From Sapria himalayana (Eukaryota > Streptophyta > Magnoliopsida > Malpighiales > Rafflesiaceae): a stretch of 64,000 nucleotides of DNA. The DNA lies in the NCBI GenBank assembly GCA_029783825.1, contig JAREIK010001323.1:124001-188000 (forward strand). Direction: 5' to 3'. The position numbers were made by a program, and so were the translations under genes. Under the pieces are notes generated by a model, which saw only the letters and a list, made by a program, of their open reading frames with translations, was not told the DNA's origin and searched no databases. Of this stretch, positions 34,045 to 40,185 are shown in pieces (positions within the stretch are counted from its first letter, which is position 1; every line of letters begins with the position of its first letter).

Positions 34045-36807
34045 AGCAATTGAGAAGAGATTATTAACATAGAACAAATTTTGTATATTTTTCTTTCTTA
34101 ATTACTATCTCGATATATGATTCACAGGACTTATTGGATGTTCTTGCTCACCTGGAAGAGGGGCTGAGGGATCTCATAAGGAAATTGAGTTCTTTCGACA
34201 AGTACAAGCAAGGGGTTCTCCATGGCCATCTTGATTGGTCTTCTTTGCATAAGGATCCTATTTTCTGGCGGGAGAATGTTACCAAGCTAGAAGAGAATGA
34301 TTTTGAGGTAACTCCCGATAGACACATACTTTATGCTGTTGAAAATGTGCTTACATGGTCTCTCTCTCTCTCTCTCTCTCCCTCTCTCTCTGTGATATGA
34401 TCCATTGATTGTTACTGATCTCGCTGTGGGGTCACACTTGGAAATGGCCCGCAACATAGTAGCCATTGTTGGCCACTTGTGCAATTGCCATGGTCACTTC
34501 CTGGGCTCAACTGTCATCTAGCGAGATGATAATATGAGAATAGCAAAGCAAACTTTCATGAATCTCAATTTCTTGTTACAACTTACAATAGTTTATCATT
34601 TGTAGAATTAGTGACTAAGAAGAGATTACTAGGACATAGTTTACCATTGCTTGTTTGAGAGAATTATATTTTCATTAAATTGGCCAAATTACTAAAACAT
34701 AGCTTATCGAAGACTCTGAGTCAGTGTTGGTGTCCGTGTGTGTTCACACAAATAAGGAAGTTCTTGTATTATATGTATATTTTGAAAGTCATGTCATGTG
34801 TGATGTCAAGTATCTTCATCTAATTGTGATAGGCCTTTAGCTGGAGATTCATAAGGAGTAGTTTTTCTAATTTTTAGGGGTAATACTGTCGATATATTAA
34901 TCCCTTCCAGATCTCGTGCTGAAGTGAGTTTTGTGTATTGAGCATAAACTTCTTCCATTGAAAATTATGAGTGAATTTTTTTTAAGTCTAACACTTGTGT
35001 ATTTGTTATTTTCATCTAAGGGTGATAGGTCTCTGGTTGGAGATTCATCAGGTGTAGTCTTTGTGATTTTCATAGGCAAGGCTGTCAGTATATTAATCTC
35101 TCTTAGATCTCATGATAAAGTTGTAGATTTGTGTACTGGATATGATCTTTTTTATTGAAGACTGGGTGAATTTTTTCAGTCAGATATTTGAATCTTGCCT
35201 TGTTGAATCCTCGTGACCTTTTCTTTCGTTAAGTTTAGGCGACCAACACTTTTAATGTAGGGATGAGAAATAAACATTAGTCTCCTGATTGAAAACTACT
35301 ATCGTGAGTTGACTCTTGTTGCCTAGACTATCATGTGACTCAGAGCACCAAAAATTTATTGTTTTTTCAATGATGGTGAGTGTTCGAGCTAGCTTGCACT
35401 CATCTCATTTGCTCTCACATGAAGATGAATCTTTCCCCTGGCCTTGCCGCCAGGTGTGTGTACGCGCACACACACACACACACACACATACATATACATA
35501 CATACATACATATATATATAATGTGTGTGTGTGTGTATCTTTAATAGCCTACTTTTTTGTTTACCTTGTTTATTATGCCATTAATTGAAATATTTTTTGA
35601 TAGCTTGCTCTTCGTGATTCTATCTTTTATAGGAACATATGTAGGTATTTTCTAATTATTTTATTTCAATTTTTATTTTTTATGAATTTTTATATATTCA
35701 TGTTAATGCTCCCATCTCCATTGTTTTCTGAATATAAGAGGTTAAAACTCTCTAATTATAATGCACGATTGGTTGAATGATTATCCGCCACATATTATAT
35801 TGTAGTAATGACTAAAATTTACAATTGAGATTTTCATTTATGTTAGTTTTGAATCTTTCAATTTATAATTAATAGTAAATAACAAATTTAAGGAAGACAT
35901 TAATCATAGGATTAATGTGTATGCTTATTAGTAAGTTCGAAAAATTTATAGAATAATAATTAGATAATTAATTATATTCGATACTAATCAAATGCAGCCT
36001 CTCTGATTTTTGAGGATAATATTGATAAGTGGAAGAATTATGCACTATATACGTGTGTGTGTGTGTGTGTGTGTGTTGGCTCCTAGATGCATGTGTGTGG
36101 CCGTATGTGTAGGTGTATATTGTAATTGGAAGAACCTACTTCAATGCTTATTTTGATTGTTGATTTATATACGTATGTGTTTGTGTAAGTGTTGTATTGA
36201 TGCATGTGTTGGCGACAACATTCATATGTATGTGTGTGCGCGCGCATGTGTGAGGGGCTTTCATTTCACATGCATATATGTGTGTGTATGTTTGCGCCTA
36301 TATGCATGTGTGTCCATATGTATAGGTATATATTATATTTGAATGAACATACTTTAATGCTTGTTTTGATTCTTGATTGATATGCTTGTGTTTGTGCAAG
36401 CATTGTTTTGATGCATGTGTTAGCGCCCGCATGTATGTGCATGTGTGTGCATGCGGGTGTGTGGGGGACTTTCACATGCTTGTGTGCGTGTGTGTGTGTG
36501 TGTGTGTGCGCGTGCGCGTGTGTGGTACGCATATGTTATTGAAGGTATGAAAGTGCAGATCCTGAGGGTGCTGATAACAATCCTGGACACGTCGAGTGAG
36601 CCACGAGCTCTAGCAGTGGCGTGTTTTGATCTGTCGCAGTTCATAAAGTACCATCCGGCGGGCAGGATCGTTGTGGCCGACCTGAGGGCCAAGGACCGAG
36701 TCATGAAACTGCTGAACCACGACAATCCTGAGGTCACTAAAAATGCTTTGCTCTGCATCCAGAGGCTCTTTCTGAGTGCCAAGTATGCCAGCTTCTTCCA
36801 AGTCTGA
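6042..36807 (+). CDS. VHA-H: V-type proton ATPase subunit H, nine exons, N-terminus outside the window
   Basis: The protein is the regulatory subunit of the peripheral V1 sector of the vacuolar H+-ATPase. In the family it links V1 to the membrane Vo sector and silences ATP hydrolysis in detached V1. It acts on the cytosolic face of tonoplast and endomembranes. Joined exons (6042-6144, 6214-6286, 17628-17693, 17781-17895, 17974-18135, 22491-22616, 22777-22902, 34128-34307, 36559-36807) give about 399 residues, compared with about 440-450 in full plant proteins. The HEAT/armadillo N-domain and C-domain are both represented; hallmarks are [35 protein letters not shown] and LCIQRLF. All junctions are GT-AG and in phase, except the donor after 6286. 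Introns reach 11.3 kb and are full of transposons. Methionine and first exons are not in the window. The pattern of conservation argues for a recently functional gene; the splice defect leaves doubt. Confidence 0.93.
6214..6286 (+). CDS. VHA-H: VHA-H exon B, with a doubtful donor site
   Basis: After a 69-bp intron ending TTGATAG it encodes [17 protein letters not shown] and ends EPFL plus two bases of an Arg codon. The next bases are TTGAGTAC. A standard junction would read AG|GTTGAG, so one G is missing. Using the remaining GT (end at 6285) would shift the frame into the next exon and meet a TAA within it. End 6286 is the reading that keeps the frame. Confidence 0.8.
6589..6760 (+). repeat. 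SINE-like dispersed repeat, copy 1
   Basis: Shares with 18472-18605, 21034-21180 and 21943-22110 the ordered blocks: a gtcata...aatg(c/t)a head, a gatgttaata(t/c)c block, a (g)tctgatct/gacagtcta block, an aaaaat(t/c)aga block, and tttgatgagtctcgaa. This member is diverged. It lies in the 11.3-kb VHA-H intron. Confidence 0.5.
6761..8000. other. AT-rich intron stretch without recognised content
   Basis: I see no coding signature, terminal repeats or strong tandem repeats here. It may be the older gag and 5' part of the Copia fossil that becomes recognisable from about 8040. Confidence 0.5.
8001..9496 (+). mobile_element. Fossil Copia element, integrase end to RT, 5' of the pogo insertion
   Basis: Plus-strand translation, with many stops and shifts, gives Copia landmarks in order. 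These are the integrase C-terminus (about 8040-8290, with KHVFLGYS and CYTHKVII), the RT entry (about 8845-8900, with [11 protein letters not shown]), the YHPRQ loop region near 9050, and the post-active-site segment near 9300-9420 (diverged versions of EFxMKDxxxFxYFxGF and then LGMI). The fossil breaks off at the TA where the pogo element starts and resumes at 11372. It lies in a VHA-H intron in the sense direction. The lineage is undetermined. Confidence 0.65.
9499..11369 (+). mobile_element. pogo-like (Tc1/mariner superfamily) DNA transposon
   Basis: A 1,871-bp element starting CAGTAGTCTCCTGTTTAAGT and ending with the near inverted copy ACTTAAGTAGGAGGTTACTG; about 21 of the first 26 bases match between the ends. 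It is flanked by TA on both sides (9497-9498 and 11370-11371), the target duplication of this superfamily. CAGT...ACTG termini are typical of pogo elements. It contains a plus-strand transposase pseudogene. It is inserted in a fossil Copia pol region, whose RT part ends at 9496 and whose RNase H part resumes at 11372. Confidence 0.9.
9537..11278 (+). pseudogene. pogo-like transposase pseudogene (DDD type)
   Basis: Transposase that would cut and rejoin DNA at the element's terminal repeats. The N-terminal part (9600-9743) has a CENP-B-type helix-turn-helix, with [20 protein letters not shown]. After an in-frame stop at 9741 the helical linker continues to about 9970. The catalytic DDE_1-type domain follows: first Asp in YNMDET (10125-10127), then [13 protein letters not shown], the second Asp in LLMDNVPGH (10442-10444) and the third Asp in QPCD (10535-10537). 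The C-terminal acidic part is an open 128-residue stretch (10892-11278). Breaks include the stop at 9741, a shift near 10140-10155 just after the first Asp, stops at 10384 and 10841, and further frame changes. All three Asp codons survive, but no complete protein can be made. Confidence 0.88.
11372..12000 (+). mobile_element. Fossil Copia element, RNase H part, 3' of the pogo insertion
   Basis: Immediately after the pogo element, translation again recalls Copia: a diverged LVGxLxYLT...RPDI-like stretch (11377-11420), then near 11550 a diverged DHGHL...YxxADWAGF segment (here [16 protein letters not shown]). Remnants of the RNase H core follow. It is heavily mutated. Together with 8001-9496 it makes one fossil split by the pogo insertion. 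No 3' LTR was identified. Confidence 0.5.
12165..12186. repeat. (TG)n microsatellite
   Basis: A run of TG preceded by CACACACATGCATATA, between the Copia fossil and the Harbinger element. Confidence 0.9.
12960..14420 (-). pseudogene. Harbinger (HARBI1-like) transposase pseudogene, interrupted by a hAT-like element
   Basis: Read on the minus strand, the N-terminal helical part (14354-14106) has [17 protein letters not shown] and [17 protein letters not shown], typical of plant Harbinger nucleases. Further on, near 13900-13750, come a diverged substrate-binding stretch with [13 protein letters not shown] and a segment aligning with the TFVWxGWEGSAxDS region. After the 475-bp nested insertion, translation resumes with [20 protein letters not shown] (about 13145-13110, containing the catalytic Asp of the xDAxYPN motif), MTPYRNE, and finally [18 protein letters not shown] (about 13015-12960). 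Several stops and shifts break the frame. The class is clear; the protein is dead. Confidence 0.85.
13264..13738. mobile_element. Non-autonomous hAT-like element, copy 2 (perfect ends)
   Basis: A 475-bp element with perfect 19-bp inverted terminal repeats (TAGAGGTGTCAAACGGGCC at the left and its exact complement at the right) and a perfect 8-bp target duplication GTCTCTAA (13256-13263 and 13739-13746). The interior is very GC-rich and made of GGCACGG/GCCGTGCC runs plus, at 13410-13492, a palindromic array of GAGTCGTGACTC-like units. Open frames of 63-94 residues on both strands are by-products of the repeats and lack any domain. It interrupts the Harbinger transposase and must be younger than that element. 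Of the three copies its ends are the best preserved. Confidence 0.93.
14753..15560 (-). pseudogene. Harbinger-associated Myb/SANT-like protein, pseudogene
   Basis: On the minus strand at about 15440-15310, translation gives FIQKQLKNE, then YLKHKYTI and GKSGHG, matching the plant Myb/SANT-like domain pattern (QLKNxWxxLKxxxxxW...G.GW). Stops stand where tryptophans would be expected. Towards lower coordinates an open 82-residue frame (15001-14753) has a Lys-rich stretch with [12 protein letters not shown] and a C-terminal helical part ([18 protein letters not shown]). In Harbinger elements this second protein brings the transposase to the DNA ends. Position upstream of the transposase on the same strand fits. 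It is not functional. Confidence 0.7.
15976..16305. repeat. 110-bp tandem repeat, three copies
   Basis: Units start at 15976, 16086 and 16196 with G(G/T)CCTAATATAATTA and share TAAAGTATAGATGTGTTGCA, GGAGGCCTA and GGATTCAAAT blocks. The second is closer to the first; the third is more diverged. They lie in the subterminal part of the Harbinger element, upstream of its Myb-like gene. Confidence 0.9.
16345..16550. repeat. Cluster of ATTCGGGATTCAAA repeats
   Basis: About eight copies or variants of a 14-bp word (ATTCGGGATTCAAA, ATTTGGGATTCAAA, ATTAGGGATTCAAA) occur with irregular spacing, continuing a word also seen in the 110-bp units. Subterminal short repeats in DNA transposons can be transposase-binding sites, but that role is an inference here. 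Confidence 0.8.
17628..17693 (+). CDS. VHA-H: VHA-H exon C
   Basis: Acceptor CATTTTCAG; the exon supplies the last base of an Arg codon and then [20 protein letters not shown]. It ends GTCTG before GTACAC (phase 2). The preceding intron is 11.3 kb and contains the pogo, Harbinger and nested hAT-like elements. Confidence 0.92.
17781..17895 (+). CDS. VHA-H: VHA-H exon D
   Basis: Acceptor CTCTTTTAG, in phase 2. It encodes a poorly conserved linker ([19 protein letters not shown]) and then [16 protein letters not shown], matching the conserved DDVLKxLVxWLC segment. Ends CTCAG before GTCGAT, in phase 0. The variable linker is of the length seen in monocot proteins, by recollection. Confidence 0.92.
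17974..18135 (+). CDS. VHA-H: VHA-H exon E
   Basis: Acceptor TTATGTAG; in-frame 54 codons. Contains [20 protein letters not shown] and [19 protein letters not shown], among the most conserved parts of the subunit. Ends ATGCAG before GTTACA. The next intron is 4.4 kb. Confidence 0.95.
18411..18470. repeat. Compound (AT)n(GT)n microsatellite
   Basis: About ten AT units followed by sixteen GT units (18431-18462) and a short TATATA end. It directly precedes a SINE-like repeat copy. Confidence 0.95.
18472..18605 (+). repeat. SINE-like dispersed repeat, copy 2
   Basis: Starts GTCATACATAATGCACAAG, then AGTGATTAATATACTGACAG, AAAAATTATAGAGGTTGTG and TTTGATGAATTTCGAA, in the order shared by the family. 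Confidence 0.6.
19719..19910 (-). mobile_element. tRNA-derived SINE with target duplication
   Basis: On the minus strand the element starts CAGCTCTATGGTAGTTGG. It has an A-box-like TAGTTGGATTGG (19899-19888) and a B-box-like GAGTTTGAATCCC (19856-19844), the internal polymerase III promoter of a tRNA-like head. It ends in an A-rich tail at 19719-19745. Direct repeats ATTCCTGTAAT (19708-19718) and ATTCCTATAAT (19911-19921) match at 10 of 11 positions, as expected for LINE-mediated insertion. It lies antisense in a VHA-H intron. It is not a tRNA gene: no cloverleaf with a plausible anticodon arm is evident. Confidence 0.85.
21034..21180 (+). repeat. SINE-like dispersed repeat, copy 3
   Basis: Starts GATCATACCCAATGTATAAGG, then GAAATGTTAATATCTTGATA and GGATAGCCTTACC. 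Same block order as the other copies. Confidence 0.6.
21943..22110 (+). repeat. SINE-like dispersed repeat, copy 4
   Basis: Starts TTGTCGTATCCAATGCATTAGG and contains GCGATGTTAATATCTCAGCG, TTGTGTTTGATAAGTCTCGA and ACAGTCTTTGAACGAAGTCA. It is the fullest plus-strand copy. The TCTCGAATTT segment may be a decayed polymerase III B box. Confidence 0.65.
22491..22616 (+). CDS. VHA-H: VHA-H exon F
   Basis: Acceptor TGTTTTTCAG; 42 codons in phase 0. Encodes [19 protein letters not shown] and [17 protein letters not shown], matching the helical repeats in mid-protein. Ends GAGAAG before GTCAAT. Confidence 0.95.
22777..22902 (+). CDS. VHA-H: VHA-H exon G
   Basis: Acceptor TTTCTGCTAG; 42 codons in phase 0. 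Encodes [19 protein letters not shown] and the conserved [18 protein letters not shown]. Ends GATGAG before GTAAGC. A 60-residue frame over this exon in another phase is a shadow. Confidence 0.95.
23160..23400. repeat. CT-rich low-complexity block
   Basis: About 240 bases of imperfect CTCT/CACTCT repeats with one pure (TC) stretch near 23284-23306. It lies shortly before a 33-bp word (TATAACTTCTATTTTTGGA...) that occurs at about 23408 and again at 23631. Confidence 0.9.
23685..23942 (+). repeat. 5' LTR of the Copia element
   Basis: 258 bp, TG...CA ends. A TATAAATA near 23830 is a candidate TATA box for the element's transcript. Confidence 0.93.
23959..28003 (+). pseudogene. Copia gag-pol polyprotein, inactivated
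   Basis: Gag starts at ATG 23959 and runs in one frame with no indel but five stops (24145, 24241, 24313, 24424, 24649). An RG-rich stretch follows, then two zinc knuckles near 24810-24910: the first intact ([14 protein letters not shown]), the second with its second Cys changed to Tyr. The protease motif is DTAAS (25030 region). Two shifts occur near 25330 and 25410. Integrase has the HLRFGHLH...CEEC zinc motif, the first Asp in HSDICGP, the second in SDRGGEY after a stop at 25797, and the Glu in [11 protein letters not shown]. More stops and a shift lie at 26076-26642. RT/RNase H (26696-28003) is open for 435 codons, with YVDD at 27053-27064, GLKQASRAW, and the C-terminal DIFTKSLP. No full polyprotein is possible. 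Confidence 0.95.
28020..28278 (+). repeat. 3' LTR of the Copia element
   Basis: 259 bp, preceded by a weak purine stretch (TGTGAGAG) where the polypurine tract should be. It differs from the 5' LTR mainly by C-to-T and G-to-A changes. Confidence 0.93.
28541..29105. repeat. Pair of diverged direct repeats in the VHA-H intron
   Basis: 28541-28635 and 29020-29105 share TTATTAT(T/C)ATAAAA, AGATGA(G/A)TG(C/A)TGGCAGC and CTTGTATTGCATACA in the same order. The origin is unknown. Between and around them is plain AT-rich intron. Confidence 0.65.
29294..29816. mobile_element. Mutator-like (MULE) non-autonomous element
   Basis: A 523-bp GC-richer insert. Its left end AAGAAGCACGGACACGGGAA and inverted right end AAGGAAGCATGGATACGGTT match in most positions. 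Flanks GCTTATAAG (29285-29293) and GCTTGTAAG (29817-29825) match at 8 of 9, consistent with the 9-bp duplication of Mutator elements. The interior has repeated TACGGATACGG and repeated blocks of GAATCGCGCACGCCCCCTGCC type. Open frames here have no domain. The superfamily is inferred from the flank length. Confidence 0.65.
29830..30570. other. AT-rich intron stretch without recognised content
   Basis: No coding motif or clear repeat seen. It ends in a C/T-rich run (30591-30626) that borders the next transposon. Confidence 0.6.
30627..31215. mobile_element. Non-autonomous hAT-like element, copy 3
   Basis: About 589 bp. The left end TAGATGTGTCAAACGGG and right end GGTTGACACCTATA are diverged versions of the ends of copies 1 and 2. 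The interior at 30785-31015 has the same AAACCCTAATTT...AAATTAGGGTTTCG hairpin series as copy 1, and GGCACGG/GGCCCGG runs on both sides. Flanks are CCCCTCGCC on the left and CCCCCTCGTCC on the right, so the target duplication is blurred by low complexity. It is inserted in a CCCCTCG-rich stretch of the VHA-H intron. Confidence 0.78.
31216..33240. other. Intron stretch with only simple repeats
   Basis: Starts with a CT-rich run to about 31295, then is AT-rich. (TG)n lies at 32496-32519 and several T-runs at 32740-33110. No gene or transposon coding motif was recognised. Confidence 0.6.
33241..33640. other. Possible remnant of a small retroelement (primer-site-like start)
   Basis: GATATTAGAGTCGAAAACCC at 33254 resembles an initiator-Met primer site (TGGTATCAGAG...) followed by a leader. 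After it comes a GTG/CAC-rich 350 bp with a tandem repeat (33317-33391) and repeated GAGAGTGTGxAG words. No LTR pair was identified, so this is tentative. Confidence 0.3.
33317..33391. repeat. 26-bp tandem repeat, two identical copies and a partial third
   Basis: Units at 33317-33342 and 33343-33368 are identical (GCACGTGTGGATGCACGTGC...); 33369-33391 is a diverged third. Each full unit holds a CACGTG palindrome-like core and GCACGTGC. Confidence 0.93.
33971..34064 (-). mobile_element. Poly(T) run between 20-bp direct repeats (possible retroposed poly(A) stub)
   Basis: GAGCAATTGGGAAGAGATTA (33972-33991) and GAGCAATTGAGAAGAGATTA (34044-34063) match at 19 of 20 positions and enclose a 17-bp segment plus 35 T (34009-34043). 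Target duplication plus poly(A) is the mark of a LINE-type insertion, here reduced to little more than the tail. It lies 64 bp upstream of a VHA-H exon. Confidence 0.6.
34128..34307 (+). CDS. VHA-H: VHA-H exon H
   Basis: Acceptor GATTCACAG; 60 codons in phase 0. Encodes [35 protein letters not shown] and [15 protein letters not shown]: the end of the N-domain and the hinge to the C-domain. Ends TTTGAG before GTAACT. The preceding intron is 11.2 kb. Confidence 0.96.
34359..34391. repeat. (TC)n microsatellite
   Basis: TC units directly downstream of the exon donor region, inside the last intron. Confidence 0.95.
34817..35150 (-). repeat. Two tandem SINE-like repeat copies, reverse orientation
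   Basis: Blocks at 34817-34950 and 35013-35150 repeat with a 196-bp offset (CATCTAA...GTGATAGG...GAGATTCAT...TATATTAATC...AGATCTC). Their complements follow the order of the plus-strand copies at 18472 and 21943: GATCATATCCAGTACACAA, then ATTAATATACTGACAGCC, then AATCAC and GATGAATCTCCAACC. The last part extends the family consensus at its far end. Confidence 0.65.
35465..35540. repeat. Compound CA / TACA / TA / GT microsatellite
   Basis: (CA) at 35466-35489, then (CATA)-type units, (TA) and (GT) at 35522-35537, in the last VHA-H intron. Confidence 0.95.
36050..36535. repeat. GT-rich tract preceding the last VHA-H exon, with an internal duplication
   Basis: (GT) runs at 36053-36076 and 36480-36525 bracket a TGTGTG/CATATG-rich stretch. 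Blocks with GCATGTGTG(T)...CCxTATGTxTAGGTxTATATT and ACxTACTTxAATGCTTxTTTTGAT occur at about 36090-36160 and 36305-36372, an approximately 216-bp duplication. Long open frames through here are repeat artefacts. Confidence 0.8.
36559..36807 (+). CDS. VHA-H: VHA-H exon I (last coding exon)
   Basis: Starts after AAGTGCAG, in phase 0, with [20 protein letters not shown]; contains [20 protein letters not shown] and [19 protein letters not shown], and ends at TGA 36805-36807. This is the C-terminal domain, which in the family contacts the rotor stalk and imposes inhibition. Base composition is GC-rich compared with the other exons. There is almost no pyrimidine tract: the 80 bases before the exon are GT-rich. 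Confidence 0.95.
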   Translation: MLRVLITILDTSSEPRALAVACFDLSQFIKYHPAGRIVVADLRAKDRVMKLLNHDNPEVTKNALLCIQRLFLSAKYASFFQV

Positions 36808-37140
36808 TTCTCCTCTTCCCCATGACTTTTTTTTTTTTTTTTTATTTATTCTGCAGATGTTTTTGCTGCATTACTTGTGAGTAATGTAATGTGGGGATAA
36901 TATTTGTTTTTTGTTTTTTTTTGCTTTGTTGATTTGTCAGGTATTATTCGATCTTTGATTTGTGAATTATAGGAACTAATATTTTACAATGATTTTTAAT
37001 AAATTTTATATATTTAATAATAAAAGAAAAATATTTTAAATCTAACAAATTGCTTGTTTTTTTTTTCCTTTTCTTGATTATTGTGGCCATTTTCAAAATA
37101 TTTGTTCTGTTTTTCTTAAACAAAAAAAGCGTAAATATGG

Positions 37141-37173
<33 letters not shown>

Positions 37174-37509
37174 CAAGCAACAAATAAAAAGATTATTAAA
37201 ATATTAAATAGGGATCAAAAACTTAAAATAAGTGTGTTATTGTTCATTGTCAAGCTGGGATTCTATCTAAATGCAACAAATAAATGATTACCGAAAATAT
37301 TTATATATATATAAATAAATTTTATGTATTTGTATATATATATATAAATATAAAGATATATAAATATATGATTCTAAATATAAATATTTTAACATAAATA
37401 CATTAATTTAAATATATATAAGCATATAAACATAAACTTAAATACACACATGCATACACACACATATATATGTAAATATACTCAGTATGTATTTGATTTG
37501 TTACGCTTA
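36808..37509. other. VHA-H 3' flank, probable 3' UTR, then repeats
   Basis: The probable 3' UTR is AT- and T-rich (T-run at 36829-36843). No certain polyadenylation signal can be chosen. (TG)n with a GC end lies at 37141-37173, then AT-rich sequence with TATA/AAATAT repeats to 37480. Confidence 0.6.
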
Positions 37510-37847
37510 GAGCATCTTCGACGGACTCACTATTTATTCACTTTTAGCTATTTTAACTAGTCAAACACAATAAATCCTCTCCTACCTACTCTTTGGTCTA
37601 TTTTCTAGTTTACTCAAATTGCTCAACAAATTTGGAGAGTCATTTGAGCTCTCTAAATTTTCACTCTTCCTTTTTTTTCTCTATCTCTCTCTATATATGT
37701 TTTGATTTTTTAAAAATTATTAGAAATTATGTGTAAAATAAAGAGTTTGGTTGGAATGTATTCTAAAAATTTGCTAGTTAAATTAGTGAATTTAATATTT
37801 AAATATATTTTGAGAAGCTATTTTGTTAAGTGTGGTTGGAGATGCTC
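37510..37847. mobile_element. Tourist-like (Harbinger) MITE
   Basis: 338 bp with inverted ends GAGCATCTTCGACGG (left) and GAGCATCTCCAACCA (complement of the right end), flanked by TTA on both sides (37507-37509 and 37848-37850). The GAGCATCTCCAAC end and a 3-bp TTA duplication are typical of plant Tourist/Harbinger MITEs. No coding capacity. Confidence 0.85.
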
Positions 37848-37850
37848 TTA

Positions 37851-38987
37851 GTTTATGATAGAGTTGAATTTTTTTTTATTAAGGATGCATGTTTGAATCC
37901 TAGTTTTATATTTGATGATTTAAGCATGAATTACTATTAACTAATTTTTTTTTTATTTTTTTAATTTGCTGATACGTCAGAGCAAAATTGGGTTTAAAAA
38001 ATATATATTTTTTAATTATTTTATATTTTATGCATCACTATAAATTCCCCTTTAAAATATATACCTCATGGTGTAAAATATTAATTTTTTGATGGATCAA
38101 AAAATTGAAAACTTGATTTTGCCTTATGGATCTTAAAAGTATTTTTGGATTTATACGTTAAAATAAACTAAAAGGTCAATAATTTTAGTTTTGGTTAATT
38201 TTTTTGAACTTATTAAAAAAAATGGACTTAAGCTTCCAAAAAAAAAAAAAACATTCTCAATGCAAATGAATTCTATATTAAAAAACAATTTAGAAGACAA
38301 ATTTAAAATTTTAATTATATTATATTTTCGTTGGCATAGATAGTTTTTTTCTTGCTCATGATTATTTAGTTTTACTTGAAATATGAAATTATATTATTCA
38401 GTATATATTTTACCAAAAACATATACTATGTCTATACATACGCATAGTATATGTATACACATTATACACAGTATATTTTTTTTTATATTGAGTCATTTCT
38501 CTTAAAAAATTTTTTTTGAAGACTTATTGGAAAATTTTATCAAATAAAATTCTAGAAGAATTTGATATTGGGTCATTTTTCCATGATATATCATTTGAAA
38601 TAAGCTATGTATTGCTTTTGTTGAGAGATTTTAGGAAATTGATTACTTCTAAAATTTTATATACTCCATTTGTCATTGGCATCTTTATTCACTTGTCACC
38701 CTTACCTTCGTACCTATATTTTACCTAAATAATTATTCTTGTAAATATATTCCTTGTAAAAATTAAACACTCAAAAAGATAGGGATAATAAGGAGAATGA
38801 TATAATTTAAAAGTTGATCAATTTTTTGTCTAAATCATTTACAATTCGAGTATTTGTTTTTATAGCTCACACATAGTCATATCAATTCCACTTTATTAGT
38901 AGAATACTTGAAATAATTAAAATTTCTAAACTATATGTCTTAAAAAGACTAACCACCATATACATATACATACATACTTACATATAC

Positions 38988-39026
<39 letters not shown>

Positions 39027-40185
39027 TTAACATATCCTCTCAAACACATGATGCATCTGCTATAAGCATTGAGAGTTTGAAATGATAATGTATAAGATGA
39101 CAATCAATTTCATTGTGTTTGGTTTATTCATTAAAGATTAAATTATGATCAATCTGAATAATATTTTTGTTGTCACAATACATAGGAGTTGAGTGAGAAA
39201 AAAAATACATTCATGTCTGCAAGTAACAAACATAATCACATAATTTCTTTGGTAGTACATGTCTATAAATCATCAGATGGATGCAACTATAAAGAATAGA
39301 TGAATGGGGGTAGAAGACTTTAAACGACTATACCTAGAAGATACCTCAAACTAGGAAAGAATAGTTGCCCAATGAATTGTTGTTGGTGAAATAACAAACA
39401 GACCAACAACATAAGCAATATACCATGCTCCCAGTAATAATATAATATAATATAATATAGGATATTGACAAGTGGGCAGCATCTAAATTTTGATGGTCGC
39501 AACTCAAATTCGATCAATTTGAATAACTTGAACCCAACCCCAAAAAAAGTATTAGGTTCGAGTTGGAGTATTATCGACTTCAGCCGTTTAGGCAGTCATA
39601 GATTGAAAAGTTTTAACATAAAAAAATTGGATTGGATTCAAGTTCCAGTTCAAGTTGCAAGCTTCCAAAATTTTCAATTTGAAAATCTATTACTTGCCAT
39701 TCTTATTAATAAAGTAATTAAAATATGTTGAAAATTTTTAAAATATAAGGCTCGAGAGCCTAAAATAAAATATTAACTTCTAAAATAATTAATAGCAATT
39801 TAAAAATTCAATTTAAGTATTATATTAGAAAATGTTGATGCATCCAAGAAATATTTAAAAATTAATAATTTTTAAAATTTATATTATTTAAATATTTTAA
39901 TTATTTATTTAATTTTTTTTAAATAATTTTTATTACTAGAAATGATGCAACCTAACCCAAATCTTACCCAACCTGACCCAAATCTTACCTGACATGAGTT
40001 TCATAAAATCAAATTTAGTTAGTGAGGGATATTAATGTTTTGATAGATAAAAATAAAAGTAATTAAAAAACGAAGGGAAATTATGTTTAGTATAGTATAT
40101 AATTTATTTTGATTATCTATTTTGTATAATCGAATATATTTCTATTTTAATATTTTTATGTAAGTGCAAGAAAGAAAATATTATG
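37851..40185. other. AT-rich intergenic DNA with microsatellites
   Basis: No gene recognised. A (CATA)n/(TA)n tract lies at 38957-39022, and an (ATATA)-type pentamer run at 39436-39460. Stretches with ACCCAAATCTTACCC and AACCTGACCC words near 39950-40000 look like decayed repeat DNA. Confidence 0.6.

Noticed and set aside
34308..34400. Extension of the exon H frame to 34400
   Set aside because: Beyond 34307 the frame runs over a normal GTAACT donor into intron and a TC repeat (Ser-Leu run).
36157..36558. Open frames running through the GT repeats into the last VHA-H exon
   Set aside because: Translations of microsatellites upstream of the splice acceptor. The real exon starts at 36559.
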